Assembly: GCF_036588685.1 (NCBI RefSeq)
Contig: NC_086375.1
Location: 45,725,270 to 45,789,269, forward strand
From: Mytilus trossulus
Taxonomy: Eukaryota > Mollusca > Bivalvia > Mytilida > Mytilidae
DNA: 64,000 nt
Reading direction: 5' to 3'
The notes below the pieces were generated by a model. The model did not search any database. It was given only the letters and a program-made list of their open reading frames with translations, and was not told the DNA's origin. Below, one piece after another: positions 57,715 to 64,000 of this stretch. The stretch's first letter is position 1, and each line of letters starts with the position of its first letter. The position numbers and the translations under genes are program-made.

Positions 57715-58085
57715 TTAGTTCAAACAAATAAATGAAAGACAGGCAACAGATACAAAAGGGATATTCAAATCAAAAACGTATACTAAACTGTCAAACCCAT
57801 AACAAACCATGACATACTAGTACAACCAGAAAACAACATTAAACAAATTAAAAAAGAAACATAAATACTACACATCCCTAACCCCTCCAAAATCTGGGAG
57901 TTTGCAAAGGTGGTCAGGAAGGATAAGCAGATCCTGCTCCACATGTGGAACTCGTAGTGTACTCATATACGTACACATTCGAGGATAAGACATTCTAGAA
58001 AAAAGAATGGGATTGTATTTATGACAATTGAGACTTATTAGTCATCTGTGAAACAGACCTCATTAAGGTCAGTTATTGTTTCAAT
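57715..58085 (-). mobile_element. Reverse-transcriptase element 3' remnant
   Basis: AGGATAAGCAGATCCTGCTC and CACATGTGGAACTCG are the reverse of the 5700 region (GGTGCCACATGTTGAACAGG). GTTTATGACAATTGAG-like sequence and ATCTGTGAAACAGACC follow. Diverged. Confidence 0.55.
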
Positions 58086-58630
58086 CAAAGGATTATGCTA
58101 TCTCCTTTCATTCTTCCTTTTGTATGAAGTCTAATGATCATTGTATATTGAAAAACACATCCTTTAATTGGACAAATATCTTGTCAACTTTTTTAATCAA
58201 CATAACCCGATCCCATTATCACGCTGTGTTGAAGATCACTTGGTGGCATTGGATTCTTTTTCTGCTCTTTGGTTGGATTATTGTCTCATTGACACATTCC
58301 TCATTTCCATTCTCAATGTGCAACCTTGATCTTAACGTGTAATTTAGGTGTGTTTCAGACTGGACTGACTTGACCATAACTACATCTACATCTGTTCAGG
58401 CTCCTCTGAGCAGGAGATCATTCGTGGTTCATTTCTCTGTAGAATTTATCAATTTGCCACTGGACTTTAAGAAGACATCTTTCGTCATCAGCATCTCCAT
58501 CTCTCTATAGTTTTGCCCCAAGAATTCACCTAGACCTTTTTTCATGATTCATTTATGAAAGTATTGTTTAAGTGGTAATGTCAATTTCCAAAATACTAAT
58601 GTTTAAAGTCCATATAATCATTGTTTGAAA
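58086..58630. other. No recognisable feature
   Basis: The 88-codon plus-strand frame at 58076-58342 is not recognised. Confidence 0.3.
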
Positions 58631-59590
58631 CATTTGTTTGTTCATCTGACATAGTTCAACTGACCTTCGTCTCATTTGTGGTTTGGTCTGTTTCTTGAGA
58701 TTACATTTTTAATAGGGGACAGAAGACCTGGTGGCTTCATACCTTCTATACATATATTTAATTCTACGATCCGAAGTTTCTGTCTGTCATATGTCCTTGA
58801 TGGCTCAGCCGCTGATTCAAATAAGTTTCATTTCTTTTTTTTATCATGCAAATTTGTCACTTATTGTCATTAAAAGGATACATTTATTTTGGTATACGGG
58901 TTTATTGTTAGGTTATCATGTTCGTTATACAGGGTTCATCTGACCTCGAACGCATTTCAAAAATATCTGAATTAGGTTAAGGTTGATATTATGTCAATTT
59001 GTAAAAATACTGTAAGCAATGGTTCAACTAAGTTGGTGTGTCGAATGCTTGTAACATGTACATGTCATACTGTCAAAATTCACCTGACCTTGCCCTAATT
59101 TCCAGAATTCATAGGTGAAATGTTACGGTTTTTTTTTTAATTTTGATCTTGAATTAAAAGCTGTATGGAATAATTGGAAGTGTAATCGTCAGTCTGTCAG
59201 ATATTTTACCTCATTTTCATGGTGAATGGTTCATATTTTTATGTTTGGTCTTTTTTCTTCTTATACTGTTACAGTAAGCAATTTGTCAATATTTGATGTA
59301 CAAGCCTGTTTATTAGATATCTTGTCCTCATTTTCATAGTTCATTGGACAATGTAAACATTAAGTTGAAAGGTCTCTTGTAAAGATACTATAAGCATTAG
59401 GTCCACCATTGTTTGATGTATGGAATGATTGATAAGTTACATATCAAACTGGCAAATTAAATCTGTATTTGACCATGATTTCGTTGTTCACTGGTCAATA
59501 TATTCCTGGTTTGGCCTGTTCCTTGTATATTATAGCCATAGGTCAACACTATTTGGTGTATGAAAAGATTGTAAAGTACATGTTCTTTAG
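58631..59590 (+). mobile_element. Pearl-like element, old diverged copy
   Basis: GACAGAAGACCTGGTGGCTT and CGATCCGAAGTTTCTGTCTG align with 55645-55710. Core-like units with TGACCT..CTCATTT follow at roughly 150-base steps. The ends are eroded. Confidence 0.6.
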
Positions 59591-59639
59591 TAGTGTACCC
59601 TTGTTTTGGGTATGGAAGATTTCTTTTAAATGATGTTAT

Positions 59640-59830
59640 ATTTGTTATTCGCATCGGATTTTGTCTAATGCTTAGTTCGTTTCTGTGTGTTACATTTTAA
59701 TGTTGTGTCGTTGTTCTCCTCTTATATTTAATGCGTTTCCCTCAGTTTCAGTTTGTTACCCCGATTTTGTTTTTGCCAATAGATTTACTAGTTTTGAGTA
59801 GCGGTATACTACTGTTTCCTTTATTTACAT
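59640..59830 (-). repeat. GTAGTATACCGCT-family repeat, reversed
   Basis: CGTTTCTGTGTGTTACATTT, GTTGTTCTCCTCTTATATTT, GTTTGTTACCCCGATTTTGT and AGCGGTATACTACTGTTTCC mirror 54095-54235. Confidence 0.75.
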
Positions 59831-59939
59831 ATCTGTGTGTCATTGATTAACTGTGATTTAAATGAATATTGATGTCTAAATATAAGCTATTCCAAATTCA
59901 ATGCAGGTTTTCAAATAAAAATTGTAATATAAAATTGCA

Positions 59940-61200
59940 CATTGTTGAAACAAGAGTGCACACTGAAATGTCTTTCCTCAAGATTGATTTTTTTTGGGTT
60001 AATATGACTAGTACTAACAAGAGTGCACACACTGAAATGTCTCGCCTTCTTTACTAATCATTGATATTATGTTGATAGTCCTAAGTGTAAGCTTTATTAC
60101 AACTGTCACATAAACTTAACATTAACAAAGATAGCTAAACAAAGACCAATGAACCGTGCAAATGAGGTCAACGTTAGATGAACCATGCCATGGAGACATG
60201 TACAGTTAACAATGCTTCCATACATTAAATACAGTTAACCTATTACTTATAGTTTAAGAAAAATAGACCAAAACACAAAAAACTTAACACTGTGCAATGA
60301 ACCGTGAAGTTGGTCAAATAAAACGTGCGGGACTGACATATAGATTATAAAATATTTCCATACACCAAATATAGTTGACCTTTGATAAAAAGACCAAAAC
60401 TCAAAAACTTAACTATAACCACTGAACCATAAAAATGAGGCCAAGGTCAGATGACATCTGCCCGCTAGACATGCACACCTTACAATCATTCCATACAACA
60501 AATTTAGTAGACCTTTTGAATAAAGTTCAAGAAAAACAGACCAAAACACAAAAACTTAACTATAGCCACTGAACCATGAAAATGAGGTCAAGGTCAAATG
60601 ACATCTGCCCGCTAGACATGTACACCTTACGAGCATTCTATACAACAAATACAGTAGACCTATTGCATAAAGTGTAAGAAAAACAGACCAAAACACAAAA
60701 ACTAAACTATAACCACTACACCATGGTCAGATGACACCTGCTAGTTGGACATGTACACCTTACAGTCCTTCCATACACTGAATATAATAGTCCTATTGCT
60801 TATAGTATCTAAGATATGGACTTGACCACCAAAATGATCCATGAAATGAGGTCGAGGTCAAGTGAAAACTGTCTGACGGGCATGAGGACCTTGCAAGGTA
60901 CGCAAATACCAAATATAATTATCCTTTTACTTATAATAAGAGAGAATTAACATTACAAAAATCTTATTTTTTCCTTTCAAGTGGTCACTGAACCATGAAA
61001 ATGAGGTCAAGGACATTGAACATGTGACTGACGGAAACTTCGTAACATGAGGCATCTATATACAAAGTATGAAGCATCCAGGTCTTCCAGCTTATAAAAT
61101 ATAAAGCTTTTAAAAAGTTAGCTAACGCCGCCGCCGCCGGATCACTATCCCTATGTCGAGTTATCTTCAACAAAAGTTGCAGGCTCGACAAAAATAACGT
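59940..61200 (-). mobile_element. Pearl-like element, complete, reverse
   Basis: It mirrors 55554-56630: ACAAGAGTGCACACACTGAA at the low end, core units with AAATGAGGTCAAGGTCA, and GCCGCCGCCGGATCACTATC plus the terminal hairpin (CAACAAAAGTTGCAGGCTCG) at the high end. The low end is duplicated: GAGTGCACAC occurs at 59952 and 60021. Confidence 0.88.
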
Positions 61201-61319
61201 TTTACTGCAAGTAAACAATGAACCCTTACTGAAGATACGGGGGTTAATAATTTTAGTGCGAATAATATGACACATTCAAACATACATCAGTTTTTAGTGT
61301 ACACTTTGGAATTAGTATG

Positions 61320-61455
61320 GCGTTCATTATCACTGAACTAGTATATATATATTTGTTTAGGGGCCAGCTGAAGGACGCCTCAGGGTGTGGGAATTTCTCG
61401 CTGCATTGAAGACCTGTTGTTGACCTTCTGCTGTTGTCTGTTCTATGGCCGGGTT
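61320..61455 (+). mobile_element. Fragment of a dispersed element (also 16905)
   Basis: TTTAGGGGCCAGCTGAAGGA, GAATTTCTCGCTGCATTGAA and TGTTGACCTTCTGCTG. Related reversed sequence is at 16985-17080. Confidence 0.5.
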
Positions 61456-61695
61456 GGTACCAGGATTATATAATTCAGTACGCCAGACGCGCGTTTCGTC
61501 TACATAAGACTCATCAGTGACGCTCATATCAAATTATTTATTAAGCCAAACAAGTACAAAGTTGAAGAGCATTGAGGATCCAAAATTCTAAAAAGTTGTG
61601 CCAAATACGACTAAGGTAATCTATGCCTGGGATAAGAAAATATTTTGTTTTTTCGAAAAATTCAAAGTTTTGTAAACAGGAAACTTATAAATGAC
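61450..61695 (-). repeat. 354-bp element, truncated
   Basis: TTGGTACCAGGATTATATAA, ACGCCAGACGCGCGTTTCGT and GACTCATCAGTGACGCTCAT, ending near AAAGTTTTGTAAACAGGAAA. The GGGTCGATGCC half is missing. Confidence 0.8.
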
Positions 61696-62155
61696 TACAT
61701 TATTGACATATTCCCCAATCCATTCTCAATTTTATCAGCATATCAAATATTATGACTTATCATAAGTGGTTCCCATAACCACATAACACAATGTTTAACA
61801 AATTGTTGTCATTAACTCCGTCGATACTGTCGCAAGAAACAGCATACCAAATTTCTTGCTTTTTCCTCGACAAGGCAAGACAAAAAGAATCCTGAAATTT
61901 GTGGCAAAGACAGCAATATTTAGACAGAGAAAAAGTTGGGTTGACTATACCTTCAGTATAACCTTGATCTCAAATAATTATATATCACCACTTCAACATA
62001 TCTCCACACCAATCAAATTCTTAATAATAAAGAAAAGTTCAAAGCAACTTTAGAACATCTTCCATACACAAAAAAGGGTACTCTGCTAATAGAAATTACG
62101 TTGAAAGAGTGCAATATATATATGAATTTTTACCATAATATAATCAACATTACCA
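61696..62155. other. No recognisable feature
   Basis: AT-rich sequence with chance-length frames only. Confidence 0.35.
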
Positions 62156-62430
62156 ATGATCATTGTAATTGAGTGTAAGGCTTGATGAACACTGCCAAGC
62201 AGGCATGTACCACTTGCAGTCATCCATAAACAAAATATGGAATCCAAGAAACAGACCTATTTACAAAAAAAAAAAAAAATTACTAGTGAACCATGCCAGA
62301 TAGCATGTACACCATACTATCATTCCATACACAAATATATTGTTGACCTATTGCTTACAGCATCTGAAAGCATAAAGAACAACTTTATATTGATTTATGA
62401 ACCATAAAAATGAGGTCAAGGTCACTTTAT
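62156..62430 (-). mobile_element. Pearl-like core units, isolated
   Basis: GTGAACCATGCCAGATAGCA and ATGAACCATAAAAATGAGGT then CAAGGTCA are core-unit phrases in reverse orientation. No ends. Confidence 0.55.
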
Positions 62431-62454
62431 TTATATGAAATTGACTTCATATAG

Positions 62455-63065
62455 GAACTTCTTACGAAGAAAGAAAAGACGTAAGCAGTATATTATAACT
62501 TTACTTTTCGTTATGTAGATGATGTTCTCTCACTAAATAATTTAATATTTGGTGCCAATGCAACTATCCAATTGAACTCGAGATAAAGGATGCACGAGAT
62601 ACAGTTATTAAAGTCTGTTTAATATCTCGACTCTAGTATTTGGCATACAGAGTATATATCCTAGTAGTTGATACAATATTCCAGGGGTCTTGCATTTTCT
62701 ATCATGATTTCTTTGATAGAAGTTTGCTGCTCACAAGAGAGCTTTTAAGCCAAGAGATTCAAGTGGTGACGTTAAAATCAACCCTTCCTAAATTTTATGG
62801 ACACCATCACAAGTTGATTGACCATTATAGAATATGTGTTTCACAGATGACGAAAATTAGGTTTCAATTGTATTAACTACAATCATGTCCACGTTTCCAA
62901 AAATGTGAGACTAATCACTGGGTTTGTACTTGCATGAGCAACATGATGAGTGCCACATGTGAAGCAGGATTTGCTTTAACTTCCAAAGCACCAAAGATCA
63001 CCCAAAGCTTTTGATGGAGTTCATGTTGCTCAGTCTTTAGATTTCAAAGTTGTGTTTTGTGTACT
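62455..63065 (+). pseudogene. Reverse-transcriptase fragment with YVDD motif
   Basis: FTFRYVDDVLSLNN is readable, with the YVDD codons at 62512-62523. Broken peptides follow (LLTRELLSQEIQVVTLKSTL at 62730-62790, ICVSQMTK near 62835), then the noncoding 3' segment shared with 5650-5790. It has several stops and frameshifts. Confidence 0.75.
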
Positions 63066-63164
63066 GATATTTGTCATTTTTTCTTTGTTAGCCATGGTGC
63101 TGTCTGTTGAATTTGTCACAGAAAAAATACCATGGTCTAAAAGATATACTGAGGAAAACATATA

Positions 63165-63228
63165 TTAAACGAACATTGTTTGGAGGGTTGTCTCATTGGC
63201 AATCGTACCTTATCTTTTTATATCTATA
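63165..63228 (+). repeat. CTCATTGGCAATC repeat fragment
   Basis: GGAGGGTTGTCTCATTGGCA then ATCGTACC. Confidence 0.55.
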
Positions 63229-63229
63229 T

Positions 63230-63475
63230 AGGGCCTCGAAAGCCAAGTGGTCTAAGTAGTTACTACTATAATCACTAGCCAGTCAACACTGAGGTTGTGA
63301 TTACAAACCCCACTCTTGTGGTTCCACTTGAGTCCAATCTTAACTGACTAGGACTGTCAGTTTTCCTATCAAAGGTCATGGCTTTCTCCACCAATAAAAA
63401 CTAGCCACCATGAAATAGCTGCTAAAAAGTGACGTTTAAACACCAAAAATCAAATCTTATATCTATAAAGATTGA
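63230..63475 (+). mobile_element. tRNA-derived SINE, second family
   Basis: The head GGCCTCGAAAGCCAAGTGGT then CTAAGTAG is A-box-like, and GGTTGTGATTACAAACCCC is a mutated B-box. The body (GGCTTTCTCCACCAATAAAA, CCACCATGAAATAGC) follows. It is distinct from the 21528 family. Confidence 0.75.
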
Positions 63476-64000
63476 ATTTCTGTTCCTAGTTTTGAAAATT
63501 CAGATAGTTGAAATTAGGATATTCTTATCTAACGTTACCAGTGGTACTAGTTAATAACTTAATATTCATCAGATACCACTACAAATTTTCTTCAGTGTAT
63601 ATATATATTAATGATTAACTTTCAACCATGAAATGGAAAAAAATTGGTGTATATGTACCATGAAACAATAATGAATCCATCATAAATGTTTGAACCTTGA
63701 ATTAAATTTCAGAAGCCCAGAGTCATTTATGATCCACAGATGGTGTGAAAATCAATGTTCATTCATGATTTCAATGATTCATAAAACAGAACGAAAGCTG
63801 GCTAAGAATAATTTGAAAAAAATACATTTATTAATTTTAATATCATTAACAATAATATATCTTGTATTATTTGCCTTACAATTCATAGATCATTCAATTA
63901 CCATTAAATTATCATACCATTTCTTACATTTATCCTTCACCTTGTTTCATTAACAAAATTCCAGTTTCTGTAACATTTTCAAACCTTGTCACTTTTTGTG
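63476..64000. other. No recognisable feature
   Basis: The 87-codon frame at 63690-63953 has a hydrophobic stretch but no recognised family. Confidence 0.3.

Overview
The window reads as nuclear DNA of a marine bivalve, most likely a mussel (Mytilus or a close relative). It is AT-rich, its genes are broken by many GT-AG introns, and almost every intron and spacer is filled with dispersed repeats of types common in bivalve genomes: tRNA-headed SINEs, small inverted-repeat DNA elements, pearl-like elements with an internal tandem core, and decayed reverse-transcriptase fragments. The species call is inference from gene content and from remembered repeat families. No database search was possible.

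Two complete protein-coding genes are supported. On the minus strand, 39973 down to 25599, lies a 19-exon gene for mitochondrial intermediate peptidase (MIPEP, peptidase family M3). It encodes 691 residues, with every splice phase consistent and an intact zinc site. On the plus strand, 44848 to 49034, lies a three-exon gene for F-box/SPRY protein 1 (FBXO45), 260 residues. The two genes are divergent, about 4.9 kb apart, and are unrelated in function (matrix processing of imported proteins; substrate choice for a neuronal ubiquitin ligase). Their closeness is probably incidental.

Layout: 1-19000 is a gene-poor stretch built partly of diverged copies of a block repeated about every 3.8 kb (starts near 1, 3560 and 7400, with a more distant copy near 14000), interrupted by transposon remnants. 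One of these blocks carries a signal-peptide-like open start codon exon. 19000-25600 holds inverted-repeat elements, a full SINE with target-site duplication, a reverse-transcriptase remnant and a pearl-like element carrying a nested inverted-repeat element. 25599-39973 is MIPEP, whose introns host a hAT relic, several small inverted-repeat elements, a 44-bp minisatellite and a partial duplicate of exon 17. 39974-44847 is the intergenic spacer, made mostly of nested elements: a compound inverted SINE structure, a 1-kb element containing another, and two back-to-back elements with shared termini. 44848-49034 is FBXO45, with an antisense SINE and a TTAA-flanked element in its second intron. 49035-64000 begins with the likely FBXO45 3' untranslated region and continues as repeats, including two oppositely oriented pearl-like elements of about 1.1-1.3 kb.

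No rRNA, functional tRNA, CRISPR array or bacterial-type operon was seen. The most notable structures are the pearl-like pair with definable ends, the AAAGGAGTA-terminus family whose members each carry a GC-rich internal hairpin, the tandem partial copy of MIPEP exon 17, and the 3.8-kb block array.
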